From Aureimonas glaciei (lineage in GTDB: Bacteria; Pseudomonadota; Alphaproteobacteria; Rhizobiales; Rhizobiaceae), in the NCBI RefSeq assembly GCF_014643375.1, contig NZ_BMJJ01000011.1, forward strand, positions 62,389 to 126,388: 64,000 bases of DNA. Reading direction: 5' to 3'. A program made the position numbers and the translations under genes. Position 1 is the stretch's first letter; the number at the start of each line of letters is the position of its first letter. Of the stretch, positions 44,410 to 53,996 are shown one piece after another. The notes under the pieces were generated by a model. It did no database searches, was not told the DNA's origin, and saw only the letters and a program-made list of their open reading frames with translations.

Positions 44410-44425
44410 AGCGAAACGGTTAGCT
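44410..44425. promoter_or_regulatory. LacI-type operator, regulator side
   Basis: AGCGAAACGGTTAGCT, 12 of 16 positions symmetric, ending 11 nt before the lacI TTG start. It repeats the GCGAAACGGTT core of the box at 44304, so the same protein should bind both. Autoregulation is inferred. Confidence 0.8.
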
Positions 44426-44435
44426 AGGTGTTTGC

Positions 44436-45449
44436 TTGTCCACAATCCGCGACGTTGCCAAAGCTGCCGGTGTGTCGACAGCGACCGTCTCCGCCGTGCT
44501 GAACGACTCGGCCTTCGTCAGCGCCAATCTGCGCTCGCGCGTCCTGGCGGCGATCAGCGACCTCGACTACGCGCCGATGTCGGCGGCGCGCAATCTGAAG
44601 CGCGGCCGCACGCAACTGATCGCGCTCGCCGTCTCGGACCTTGCCAATCCCTTCTTCGCGCGCATTGTCTGCGCGGCAGAAGCGGCCGTCGCTGACTGGG
44701 GCTATTCGCTGCTGGTGTTCAACAGCGACGAGAAGCCGGAAAACGAGCGGCGCATCCTCGCCCGCATCCGGGCGCATTCCTGCGACGGCATGATGCTGGT
44801 CCCCATCGGCCGACGGCCGAATGCCGAGGCCCGCGACGGCGAAGGTCGGGCGATTCCGACCGTGCTGTTCGGGCGGGTGGTCGACGACGATCGCTCCGAC
44901 ACGGTGACGATCGACAACGTCTCGGCAGCCCGCCAGGTCACGAACTATCTTCTCGACCTCGGCCATCGGCGGATCGCCACCATCACCGGTCCGCTGCACC
45001 TGACGACCGGTCGCGGGCGGCTCGACGGCATGCTGGAAAGCATGGCGGCGCGGGGCCTGCAGCCCGAGGCCGGCCACATCCGCAACGGCGAGTTCCGCGA
45101 GGACGTCGCCTATTCCGTGGCGCGCGAGATCGTCAACCGCCCGGACCGGCCGACGGCGATCTACGTGGCCAACGGCGTGATGGCGCTCGGCGTGATGCGG
45201 GCGCTCGCCGATCTCGGACTGAAATGCCCCGACGACATCTCCATCGCCTCGACGGACACCATCCCGGGGATCGGCGGTCTGCGGCCGCGGCTGACGCGGA
45301 CGGAGCACCCGATCGCCGACATGACGAACGAGGCGCTGCGTCTCCTGATCGACCGGATCGAGCACAACAACCGGATCGACCCCCGTCACGTCATCTTTCA
45401 ACCGGCGCTGATCTTGGGCGAAAGCTGCGGGCCCGCTCCGGGCGCTTGA
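44436..45449 (+). CDS. LacI family regulator of the second sugar importer
   Basis: Regulator of 337 residues. The helix-turn-helix lies at the very N-terminus (IRDVAKAAGVSTATVSAVLN, residues 4-23), followed by the YAPMSAARNLKRGRT hinge and a periplasmic-binding-like effector domain. The start must be TTG at 44436: an in-frame TAG at 44421 excludes longer versions and the HTH excludes shorter ones. No strong ribosome site is seen, so synthesis is probably low, as usual for repressors. Two matching operator boxes lie in the divergent promoter region. An intrinsic terminator follows. Confidence 0.92.
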   Translation: MSTIRDVAKAAGVSTATVSAVLNDSAFVSANLRSRVLAAISDLDYAPMSAARNLKRGRTQLIALAVSDLANPFFARIVCAAEAAVADWGYSLLVFNSDEKPENERRILARIRAHSCDGMMLVPIGRRPNAEARDGEGRAIPTVLFGRVVDDDRSDTVTIDNVSAARQVTNYLLDLGHRRIATITGPLHLTTGRGRLDGMLESMAARGLQPEAGHIRNGEFREDVAYSVAREIVNRPDRPTAIYVANGVMALGVMRALADLGLKCPDDISIASTDTIPGIGGLRPRLTRTEHPIADMTNEALRLLIDRIEHNNRIDPRHVIFQPALILGESCGPAPGA

Positions 45450-45512
45450 TGGAGCCGTCCCGGCGGCCATCTCAGGCCTTGAGAACACCCCAACGGTGTC
45501 GTCGTCCGTCGC

Positions 45513-45549
45513 CTTGCCAGGGCAAGTTTTTTCGTCCGTGGCACGGACG
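45513..45549 (+). terminator. Intrinsic terminator of lacI plus adjoining palindrome
   Basis: CTTGCC-AG-GGCAAG (45513-45526) followed by six T (45527-45532) is the best intrinsic terminator in the window, 64 nt after the lacI stop. Immediately after comes a perfect 17-nt palindrome, CGTCCGTG-G-CACGGACG (45533-45549), which could serve the convergent ArsR side. Apart from these the 190-nt convergent gap shows only a second T-run (45595-45600) without a clear stem. Confidence 0.75.
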
Positions 45550-45639
45550 GTCGCCCTCTTCCCCGCCCTCACGAACAGTGTGTGCCGTCGGCGCTTTTTT
45601 GCACCCGAACAAGGCCCGCCGATCAGGACAGCCGCGTCG

Positions 45640-46452
45640 TCATCCCGGCAGGAGCGCTGCCTGCCGCTCGGCTTCGATGGGCTTGCATAAATCACTGCTA
45701 GCCCCGACACCGGGGATCGCCGAGATCGGCTGCGGCGCCGTCGCCAGCCAGACCGGCTCGCACCGGAACGTCTCGGCAAAGCCCCGCTCGCCGGCCCCGC
45801 TGATCCGCAGCGTCCGGCTCTTCGGCACACGCGCGAGCCAGCCGAGCTCGACCGTGCGCTCGAGGAGGGCGGCGCCGAGCTTGCCGGAGAGATGCAGGCG
45901 GCGTTCGCTCCAGTCGAGGCAGGTCCGGCAGAGCGGGCGCTTGGCTGCCGACAGCGCGTCGACGTCGATGCCGAGATCGCGGAGGAAGCGACGGCCCTCG
46001 TCCGAGACTGTGCCGATGCCGTCGTAGGAATGGACAAAGGCGCGGCGCTCCAGCGCATCGGCGATGGCGACACCGAGACGGCCGGCGAGATGGTCGTAGC
46101 AGGACCGCGCCAGCCGCATCGCCGCATCGCGCGGGCCCCGGGGGCGCGGGGGCTGGCTTCCCGCTGCCCTACCGGACAGCGCCATCAGCCCTTCCAGCGC
46201 CTGCGCCACGTCGGGCGAGGCCAGGCGGAAATAGCGGTGGCGGCCCTGCCGTTCGACGGCGACGAGCTGGCCCTCCCGCAGCCGCGCCAGGTGGCCGCTC
46301 GCGGTCTGCGGCGTGACGCCGGCTTGGGCAGCCAGTTCCCCGGCCGTCAGCGCCATCCCGCCCATCAGCGCCGCCAGCATGTTGGCGCGGGCAGGGTCGC
46401 CCATCAGGAAGGCGGTCTCGGCTATCGTGTTGCCCGTCGGGAGGTCGATCAT
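45640..46452 (-). CDS. ArsR family regulator with C-terminal Cys-rich domain
   Basis: Regulator of 270 residues. Residues 10-90 form an ArsR-type winged helix (FLMGDPARANMLAALM, then TAGELAAQAGVTPQTASGHLARL and the wing VERQGRHRYFRL). The remaining 170 residues include RPLCRTCLDWSERRLHLSG, a Cys-x-x-Cys with neighbouring His that could bind metal or sense oxidants. That long C-terminal half is absent from small metal-sensing ArsR proteins. Divergent from the EamA exporter gene, which it may control. Start ATG 46452 chosen because the HTH follows directly; the frame continues to 46551. Confidence 0.85.
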   Translation of the reverse strand: MIDLPTGNTIAETAFLMGDPARANMLAALMGGMALTAGELAAQAGVTPQTASGHLARLREGQLVAVERQGRHRYFRLASPDVAQALEGLMALSGRAAGSQPPRPRGPRDAAMRLARSCYDHLAGRLGVAIADALERRAFVHSYDGIGTVSDEGRRFLRDLGIDVDALSAAKRPLCRTCLDWSERRLHLSGKLGAALLERTVELGWLARVPKSRTLRISGAGERGFAETFRCEPVWLATAPQPISAIPGVGASSDLCKPIEAERQAALLPG

Positions 46453-46583
46453 GCCGGGAGAATAGGCGGCGCCGCGCGGCTTGTCAGGAGCCGACACTTC
46501 GGCGAAGACCGAAGCATCTCGCAGGCGAGCCCGGCTAGCGTCCGCCGGCACCGACGCCTCCTCGCAACCCGAAAGACTTTGAT

Positions 46584-47489
46584 ATGGCGGACCATCCCCC
46601 GCGCCTCGCCGTCAGCCTGCTGATGCTGCTCGCCCTCGCCACCCTCTGGGGCGCCTCCTACAGTTTCATCAAGATCGGCGTCTCCACCATTCCGCCGATC
46701 ACGCTGATCGCCGCGCGCACGCTCGTCGCCGGCGGGCTGCTGCTGGTGATCCTGCGCATGCGCGGCCTCCGCCTGCCGACAGACCGGCGCAACGCGAAAC
46801 GCTTTGTGATCCAGGCCTGCCTCAACTCGGTCCTGCCCTTCACCCTCGTCGCCTGGGGCGAGCAGCATGTCGACGCGGGGCTCGCAGTGATCCTCAACTC
46901 GCTGACGCCGGTCTTCGCCTTCCTCATCAACGCGCTGGTGACGCGGCACGAGACGGTGACGGGCCCAAAAATCTTCGGCGTCGTTGCGGGCCTCGCCGGC
47001 ATCTGTCTCGTCGTCGGTCCCGCAGCGCTCTCCGGCTTCGGCACGGCGCTAACGGCCCAACTCGCCATCGTCTTCGCCGCCGTCGCCTATGGCGCGGCCG
47101 TCACCTTCGGCCGGACCTTTGGCGATCTCGATCCGATGATGCCGGCGGCGGGATCGCTGATCTGGGGGGCCGTGATCCTCATCCCCGTCAGCCTTCTCGT
47201 CGACCAGCCCTGGACGCTGGCGCCCTCGCAGGCCTCGCTCCTGGCGCTCCTCGCTTTATCGGTGTTCTCGACGGCGCTCGCCTTCGTCATCTACTTCACC
47301 CTGCTGCAGCGCCTCGGCTCGGTCGGCACCACGGCGCAGGCCTATTTGCGTGTGCCGATCGGCGTCGGCATCGGCATCCTCTTCCTTGGTGAGGCGCCGC
47401 AGCCAAGCGCCTGGCTCGGCCTCGGCTTCGTCGTCGTCAGCGTGATCGCCATGACGCTGCCGGCGGGGCGGCGCGTGCGCCCCGCCTGA
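46584..47489 (+). CDS. EamA/DMT family transporter
   Basis: Drug/metabolite transporter of 301 residues with ten predicted helices in two EamA repeats (about 10-140 and 152-290). Motifs: ALATLWGASYSFIKIG at the start, a PVFAFLINALV in helix 4 and PIGVGIGILFLGEAPQPSAWLG near the end. Such proteins export amino acids or other small metabolites. Divergent from an ArsR-type regulator and convergent with an SDR gene. Substrate not predictable from sequence. Confidence 0.9.
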   Translation: MADHPPRLAVSLLMLLALATLWGASYSFIKIGVSTIPPITLIAARTLVAGGLLLVILRMRGLRLPTDRRNAKRFVIQACLNSVLPFTLVAWGEQHVDAGLAVILNSLTPVFAFLINALVTRHETVTGPKIFGVVAGLAGICLVVGPAALSGFGTALTAQLAIVFAAVAYGAAVTFGRTFGDLDPMMPAAGSLIWGAVILIPVSLLVDQPWTLAPSQASLLALLALSVFSTALAFVIYFTLLQRLGSVGTTAQAYLRVPIGVGIGILFLGEAPQPSAWLGLGFVVVSVIAMTLPAGRRVRPA

Positions 47490-47507
47490 TCGGGCTGCCC
47501 GGAACGG

Positions 47508-48299
<792 letters not shown>

Positions 48300-48303
<4 letters not shown>

Positions 48304-49559
48304 GGCGTGTCTCCAAGGATGGTGTCGAGATCGATGGCGTCCGCCATCGCCTTGTTGCCGGCGTCGCCGGGATGCAGGCGGTCGCCGCTGTCATAGGCCG
48401 GCCGAAGCTGCATCGGGTCGGCCGGGTCGGCGAGCAGACGATCGAAATCGATCACGGCGTCGAAGGTTCGGCTCGTCCGGATCCAGTCGTTGATGCGCTG
48501 GCGAAGAAAATCCTTCGCCGCGCTGTGATAGGTGGCCTCCAGTGGCGTTCCGGGAAGGGCGCCGGCAAAGGGCGTCAGCGTCGCGCCTATGGTTCGGATG
48601 CCATTGGCGCGGGCCCGGGCGGCGATCTGGCGATAGCCGGCGGTGAGGCGCTCGAAGGTCATCGGCAGCTCGTCCGGCGCGAAGGGCGTGCCGGGCCAGG
48701 CGATGTCGTTGATCCCCAGCATCAGGATCAGCGCGCGGATCTTGGGCTGGGCAAGGGCGTCGCGGTCGAGGCGGGCAAGCGCGTTCGTGCCCATCCGGTC
48801 GGAGAGCACGCGCGCGCCGGAAATGCCGGCGTTGACGACGGCGATGCCGCGGGGCGCGGCGCGGGCGGCGAGAAAGTCCGGCCAGCGCGTGTCGGCGCCG
48901 AGCGTCGCGCCGGCACCGTCGGTGATCGAGTCGCCGAGGACGACGACGGTCCCTTTGGCGTCCGGCGCATCGACGAGGATGTCCGACAGAAACAGCCGCT
49001 GCGTCGAAATCTCGCCCGCCGGCAGGTCGGCGTCCGAGACGTGCAGGCCGTCGACGAGCCGGGACTCGGCCTTGCCGTCCCAGTGGAACGTCTCGACCGG
49101 GGTCTCCGCGGCGAAATGCAAGCTAACAGCGAGATCCTCGCCGGCCGCGACCGTCATGGCGACGGGATCGCTGAGCAGTGACGCGCCCGGCAGGATCGTG
49201 CCCTCGCCCGCGCCGTCGAAGGTCAGCGCCTGGCCGCTGGCGGGTTCGATTGCCATCCCGCCGGTCGACCGGGCCAGATGCGCCGCGGCGATCCGCACGG
49301 CGCTGCGTCCATAGTCGTTGGACAGGCGGATGCGGACGGCGCGGCCGCCGATGCCGATCCGCGCGACCTGCCGGAGGGTGCGGTCCTTCAATCTTACCGG
49401 CACGTCGGTCGGGAACAGGAAGTCGCTGCTCCAGACCGGCTGCGGGCTCGCCATCCAGGCGGGGACCCAGTCGCCGGCCGACGACGGCAGGGGGCTGGCG
49501 AGGAGGATCGCGGCGGCCAGGCCGGCCGCTGCGGCGCTCGGGCTAAAGGGCGTGGTCAT
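48300..49559 (-). CDS. Secreted SGNH/GDSL-family hydrolase
   Basis: Esterase-type hydrolase of 419 residues with a Sec signal ending LPSSAGD. A beta-rich N-terminal domain (about 30-190) precedes the SGNH domain: block I VVLGDSITDGAG with the nucleophile Ser, block II Gly in VVNAGISGARVL, block III MLGINDIAW with Asn, and block V Asp/His in DSGDRLHPGDAG. This two-domain layout is common in carbohydrate or acyl esterases that act in the periplasm or outside. Overlaps neighbours by 4 nt on both sides. Confidence 0.92.
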
Positions 49560-50785
49560 CGAGCGGTCTCCAGGGTCGCGGTGCCATCCACGACGGCACC
49601 CGAGCGGCCGTCGTGCGCGGCAATGCTGGCGGCGGGGCGCTGGCGGTCGAGCCGCACGGCGAGGATCGCCACCGCCAGCGCGGCGAGCGGGAACAGCGCG
49701 GCGGTCCAGGTCACCCAGCCGAGGCCCGGCCCGCTGTCGATCACGAGACCGCCGGCGAGCGCGCCCAGCGCATTGCCGAGGTTGAAGGCGGCGATGTTGA
49801 AGGAGGAGGCCAGGCTCTCGCCGGCACCCTCGGCCTTGGACAGCACCCACATCTGGAGCGGCGGCACCGTGGAAAAGGCGGCGGCGCCGAGCAGCGTGAC
49901 GGCCACCAGCGCCGTCCAGGTGCCGTGCAGCGCCGGACCCATGGCGAGGAGAACGAGGGCGAGCGCGACGAGGCTGCCGATCATCGCCGGCACCAGCGCC
50001 CGGTCGGCGAGCCGGCCGCCGAGGAGGTTGCCGACGACGAGCCCGCCGCCGAAGAGCAGCAGGATCGGCGAGATCGCGGCCTCGCCAAAACCGGTGATCT
50101 CCGTCAGCAGCGGCGCGATGTAGGTGAAGACGGCAAAGACGCCGGCATAGCCGAGCACGGTGGTGAGGAGACCCATCAGCACCGGGCGGCGGGCGAGCGC
50201 CCTGAGGTCGGCCCGCCAGTCGTCGGCCTGTTCGGGCTTGCCGTCCTGCGGCACGGCCCAGGCGATGACGGCGAGCGCGGCGACGCCGACCACGGCCACC
50301 GCCCAGAAGGTCGAGCGCCAGCCGGCCGCCTGGCCGAGCCAGGTGCCGAGCGGCACGCCGAGGATGTTGGCGACGGTGAGGCCGGTAAACATCAGCGCGA
50401 TGGCGGAGGCTTTCTTATCCGCTGGCACGAGGCGCGTCGCGACCACCGCGCCGACGCCGAAGAAGGTGCCGTGCGCAAAGGCGGTGAGCACCCGCGCGGC
50501 CATCAGCAGGCCATAGGTCGGGGCGAGCGCGCAGGCGAGATTGCCGGCGATGAAGATGCCCATCAGCGCCAAGAGCACGGTCTTCCGCGGCCAGCGCGAC
50601 GTCAGCACGGTGAGGAGCGGCGCGCCGACGACGACGCCGATGGCATAGCCGGAGATCAGGAAGCCGGCCGCGCTGGTCGAGACGCCGAGATCGGCGCCGA
50701 CGTCGAGCAGCAGGCCCATGATGACGAATTCGGTGACGCCGATGCCGAAAGCACCGGCCGTGAGGGCATAGAGAGCAAGGGGCAT
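49556..50785 (-). CDS. MFS exporter, DHA1 (AraJ/CmlA-like) family
   Basis: Major facilitator protein of 409 residues with 12 predicted helices. MFS motif A appears as LTSRWPRKTVLL in loop 2-3, and the antiporter motif region as GLTVANILGVPLGTWLG in helix 5, typical of drug/sugar exporters. First gene of the MFS-SGNH-SDR operon and divergent from a LysR regulator 102 nt away. It may export an arabinose-like sugar, an antibiotic or a metabolite. Confidence 0.92.
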   Translation of the reverse strand: MPLALYALTAGAFGIGVTEFVIMGLLLDVGADLGVSTSAAGFLISGYAIGVVVGAPLLTVLTSRWPRKTVLLALMGIFIAGNLACALAPTYGLLMAARVLTAFAHGTFFGVGAVVATRLVPADKKASAIALMFTGLTVANILGVPLGTWLGQAAGWRSTFWAVAVVGVAALAVIAWAVPQDGKPEQADDWRADLRALARRPVLMGLLTTVLGYAGVFAVFTYIAPLLTEITGFGEAAISPILLLFGGGLVVGNLLGGRLADRALVPAMIGSLVALALVLLAMGPALHGTWTALVAVTLLGAAAFSTVPPLQMWVLSKAEGAGESLASSFNIAAFNLGNALGALAGGLVIDSGPGLGWVTWTAALFPLAALAVAILAVRLDRQRPAASIAAHDGRSGAVVDGTATLETAR

Positions 50786-50887
50786 GGAAAACGAGCCTTC
50801 CGATGGGAACAGGCTCCTGAGATGACGGATCGCGGCGCGATGAAGTAGACTGCCAGCGGGAACAACACTTGGGAGTTCACGTCACGA

Positions 50888-51796
50888 ATGCCCCGCACCG
50901 ACGTCAACCGCTTTGCCGAGATGGAGATGTTTGCCCGCGTGGTCGAGCGCGGCGGGTTCTCGGCGGCAGCGCGCGCCTCGAACGTCTCGGCCTCGGCGGT
51001 GTCGAAGCTGGTCGCACGGCTGGAGGCACGGCTCGGCACGCGGCTCGTCCACCGCACGACACGGCGTTTTCAGCTGACGCCCGAGGGCCAGGCCTTCTAC
51101 GAGCGCGCCGTCGCCATCCTCGCCGATCTCGGCGAGGCCGAGCGCTCGGCGGGCGCCGGCGAGAGGCCGGCGGGCCGCGTGCGGCTTAATTCCAGCGCCT
51201 CCTACATCAGCCACATCCTCGCGCCCCTCCTCCCCCGCTTTCTCGCCCTCTATCCCGAGATCGAGCTCGACATCGTCCAGACCGACCTCGTGGTGGATCT
51301 TCTGACTGAGCGGACCGACATCGCCATCCGCGCCGGGCCGATGCCGAACTCGGCCCTGATGGCGCGAAAGCTGGGCTCGACGCGCATGATGATCGTCGCC
51401 GCGCCCTGCTGGATCGAGCGGCACGACCTGCCCCGCACGATCGAGGACCTGGAGCGGCAGGACCGCCTCGGCTTCGGCTATGCCCGCGCCGTGAAGGGCT
51501 GGCCGCTGCGGACGGTCGAGGGCGAGGACACCGTGCTGCCGACCGTCGGCCGTGTGCGCATGAGCGACGGCGAAGGCATCCGGCGCCTCGCCCTCGCCGG
51601 AGTCGGCCCGGCGCGCCTCGCCGCCTTCACCATCCGCGACGACATCGCCGAAGGCAGGCTCGTACCGATCCTCGAAGACGCCAATCCCGGCGACGAGGAG
51701 GCCTTCCACGCCGTTTTCATCGGCCAGTCCGCCAGCCTGCCGGCACGGGCAAGGGCGCTGCTCGACTTCCTTGCCGAGCAGGGGCAGGTCGCGTGA
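50888..51796 (+). CDS. LysR family regulator
   Basis: Transcription factor of 302 residues. N-terminal winged HTH (about 5-65) with GGFSAAARASNVSASAVSKLVARLE and TTRRFQLTPEG; C-terminal effector domain in two lobes (RVRLNSSASYISHILAPLLP, then RTDIAIRAGP). The sequence resembles the CrgA-like group. LysR genes usually control the divergent neighbour, here the MFS-SGNH-SDR operon. No clear T-N11-A palindrome stands out in the 102-nt gap. Confidence 0.92.
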   Translation: MPRTDVNRFAEMEMFARVVERGGFSAAARASNVSASAVSKLVARLEARLGTRLVHRTTRRFQLTPEGQAFYERAVAILADLGEAERSAGAGERPAGRVRLNSSASYISHILAPLLPRFLALYPEIELDIVQTDLVVDLLTERTDIAIRAGPMPNSALMARKLGSTRMMIVAAPCWIERHDLPRTIEDLERQDRLGFGYARAVKGWPLRTVEGEDTVLPTVGRVRMSDGEGIRRLALAGVGPARLAAFTIRDDIAEGRLVPILEDANPGDEEAFHAVFIGQSASLPARARALLDFLAEQGQVA

Positions 51797-51946
51797 ACCG
51801 GCTCGCCGAGGTCAGCGCACCGGGCCTCCTCCGTCACTGCGACAGGCCGGCGCGGGCATCGGATCGGTCCCGTCGTCTGACCGCGGAGCGAAGGATCGCC
51901 GCTGTCTTTCCGCCCGGCAGCACTTGCTGCGAGGCTACGGCGGCGT

Positions 51947-53116
51947 TCATGTTCCGCCGAGCGCCCTGCCGGCCAGGGTGAAGGGGGCTGCCACCGCGGC
52001 CCCGGCCGAGTTGAAGACGAAGGCGCCGGCCCGGCCGATCTCGCCCAGGGGGCCTCCCTCCTTCGCCATCGTCAACGGTTGCATGGCCGCGAAGCCGAAA
52101 AAGCGATCATGCCTTGCCCCGTCGCTCGCCTCCACCGACGAGATGTCGACGACGCGAAAACCCTCTTGCCGGGCGATCTCCGCCAGTCGTGGCTCGTCCA
52201 CGTCGACGGCACCGACCCGCTGGCGGCCTCCCGTCAGGCCGCGCGAGACCTGGAGGGCGCGATCGTCCTTGGCGACCAGAACCGTCAAGGGCGGGTCGAG
52301 CGGACCCAGCACGGCAAGTTGCCGGCGGAACACGTCGACGTCGATATCGGGCGCGGCGAGCGCCACTTCAAATCGGTCGATGAGCCTCTGGCGCCCTTCC
52401 AGGCGGAACTGCCGGAGCGTCTCCATCACCAGCCAGGCGCCCATGCTGTGTCCGGCCAGGATGATCTTGCCCTTCATTCGGATGCCGCCCAAAATGCTCA
52501 GGACCCGGGCCAGGTCGTCCCGGGCGTAGGTCACGGCGTCCCGGTCCGAGACATACAGGGCGACGGCCGCCTCCGATGGCCAGGAGAAGAGGACGGGAAC
52601 GGTCACGCTCGGGGCGTCCGCCGAGAGCTGCGCGACACGAAACACCGCTTCGGTCAGCGTGTAGTTGTAGCCGTGGACGAACACGCCGGCGCTGGCGCCG
52701 TTGCCGACGCGGGAGGCGACAGTCTGCCGGAACCCGTCTTCGTCGAGTGCGCGCCGCCGCGTGACCACGAAGCTCCGCGAGAGGTCCTTCGCCGTGGTCT
52801 CGGTCCATTCGATGGCGCCCGGCTTGTGCCCCGGCGGCACGGAAATCGTCAGCTCCTCGTAGCGCAGCGTCGCTCGCCCGCTGCCATATCCCCGGTTTTG
52901 TGCGCCGTCAGGGGCCCGATCGGTGGCAACGAGGACCTTGACGTCGCGTGCGCCCTGCGCGGCTCCCAAGGTCGGAACGAGCGCGTCGTCCCCCGGCCGC
53001 GTCGCACAGCCTCCGATCGTCAGGCCCACCAGCATCAGGAGGAGCGACAGCGGACGGGCTCTGCCCGCCGGTATTCTTGCCCTGACGGACGGAAGCGTCG
53101 GCTTCAAGATGATCAT
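51947..53116 (-). CDS. Lipoprotein alpha/beta hydrolase, DUF900 family
   Basis: 389-residue protein with a lipobox LTIGGC (Cys37), so it should be anchored to the envelope. Alpha/beta-hydrolase core of the DUF900 type: GVFVHGYNYTLTEAVFR before beta-4, nucleophile Ser224 in AGHSMGAWLV, acid in IDVDVF, and a late His. The N-terminal part TDRAPDGAQNRGYGSGRATLRYEEL is also typical. Start ATG 53116, with GAAGAG ahead; the frame extends to 53224. Downstream of tetR on the same strand, 114 nt apart. Ester substrate unknown. Confidence 0.88.
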   Translation of the reverse strand: MIILKPTLPSVRARIPAGRARPLSLLLMLVGLTIGGCATRPGDDALVPTLGAAQGARDVKVLVATDRAPDGAQNRGYGSGRATLRYEELTISVPPGHKPGAIEWTETTAKDLSRSFVVTRRRALDEDGFRQTVASRVGNGASAGVFVHGYNYTLTEAVFRVAQLSADAPSVTVPVLFSWPSEAAVALYVSDRDAVTYARDDLARVLSILGGIRMKGKIILAGHSMGAWLVMETLRQFRLEGRQRLIDRFEVALAAPDIDVDVFRRQLAVLGPLDPPLTVLVAKDDRALQVSRGLTGGRQRVGAVDVDEPRLAEIARQEGFRVVDISSVEASDGARHDRFFGFAAMQPLTMAKEGGPLGEIGRAGAFVFNSAGAAVAAPFTLAGRALGGT

Positions 53117-53224
53117 GCTACGCTCTTCGAGACGGTTGGCCGAGGGTGGGGAACGGGTATAATAAGGCGCGTCCGGCGGAGGGGTCGCGACAAAAGCACA
53201 ACAGGCACGGATCCGTTCGTTCAC

Positions 53225-53269
53225 GCCTTTTTAGTCCGCGGTTTTCAGTCCGGGGGTTTTCAGTCCGAG
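53225..53269. repeat. 15-bp tandem repeat at the tetR 3' end
   Basis: Two near-identical 15-bp units (53240-53254 and 53255-53269, GGTTTTCAGTCCG core) plus a third decayed unit (53225-53239). They encode the C-terminal LKTPGLKTAD of the TetR protein. The third copy has lost one base, which shifts the frame into the TAA stop. Confidence 0.8.
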
Positions 53270-53893
53270 GGTCGGACCCAGGGTATCGAGGATCCAGTCG
53301 ATCCGGGCGTGAATTTCCTCAGGCGTCGGCGTCGACGTCCGTCCGAGCAGCGACGAGAAGAAGCGGGGCCCGATGAAGGCGCCGAGCAGAAGTTCGGCGA
53401 GTTCATCCGAACCCCGGTGATCGACGACGGCGGGCGCGGCAATCCGGCGAAGGGTCTCCCCCATCAGGGCCTGACCCCGAACCACCGCCGTCTCGTAGAA
53501 GATCGCGCCCAGTTCGGGTGCGGACAGGCTTTCGGCCAGGACAAGTCTCGTCAGGGCGATCTGACGCGGACTGAGAATGAAGGATGCCATGGCGCGCATG
53601 ACCTCGCGCAGAAGCAGTTCGTCCTCTGCCTGATCCATCTCCTTCCCATCCAGGCGCGGCGCGTCCTCCAGCGACGAGGCGACGAGGTCGCCGAAGAGCT
53701 GCTCCTTGGTGGCGAAGGTCTTGTAGACGGTCTTCTTCGACATGCCGCACGCCCGAACGACATCGTCCATGTTGGCAGCCGCATAGCCTTTCGACGTGAA
53801 CACCGCCTCGGCGGCGGCGATGATCCTTCGGCGGCGTTCCTCCGGGGACATGGCCGGGGGACGCCCCCGCCGCTTGATCTCTGTCGCTGCCAT
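53231..53893 (-). CDS. TetR family regulator of the RND efflux operon
   Basis: Repressor of 220 residues: HTH with RIIAAAEAVFTSKGYAAANMDDV and MSKKTVYKTFATKEQL, then a TetR_C domain. The preceding KRRGRPP is a common DNA-contacting arm. The C-terminus carries a short tandem repeat. ATG 53893 is chosen for a normal-length arm, with AAGGG 12 nt upstream; ATG 53926 (weak GAG ahead) would add 11 residues. Divergent from a two-adaptor RND pump, with two related boxes in between, so it probably represses pump and itself. Confidence 0.88.
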   Translation of the reverse strand: MAATEIKRRGRPPAMSPEERRRRIIAAAEAVFTSKGYAAANMDDVVRACGMSKKTVYKTFATKEQLFGDLVASSLEDAPRLDGKEMDQAEDELLLREVMRAMASFILSPRQIALTRLVLAESLSAPELGAIFYETAVVRGQALMGETLRRIAAPAVVDHRGSDELAELLLGAFIGPRFFSSLLGRTSTPTPEEIHARIDWILDTLGPTLGLKTPGLKTAD

Positions 53894-53917
53894 CCCTTGC
53901 GTCAACCCTTGACATGA

Positions 53918-53962
53918 GAAACTCATTGGTCTCTTAAATAAGATCAGAAACCGACCAGTTTC
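53918..53962. promoter_or_regulatory. Paired TetR operator boxes upstream of the RND operon
   Basis: GAAACCGACCAGTTTC (53947-53962, 12 of 16 symmetric) and, on the minus strand, GAGACCAATGAGTTTC (53918-53933) share 12 of 16 bases. They are 29 bp apart centre to centre in the gap between tetR and the first adaptor gene. An AT-rich stretch between them (CTTAAATAAGAT) may be promoter DNA. Confidence 0.68.
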
Positions 53963-53996
53963 GCAAGTCGGCCTTATCGGCCGGAAGAGAGCGTCC

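Noticed and set aside
45595-45600. T-run after GTGCCGTCGGCG as a second terminator
   Set aside because: Only a 3-bp stem precedes the T-run; the terminator at 45513 is much better.
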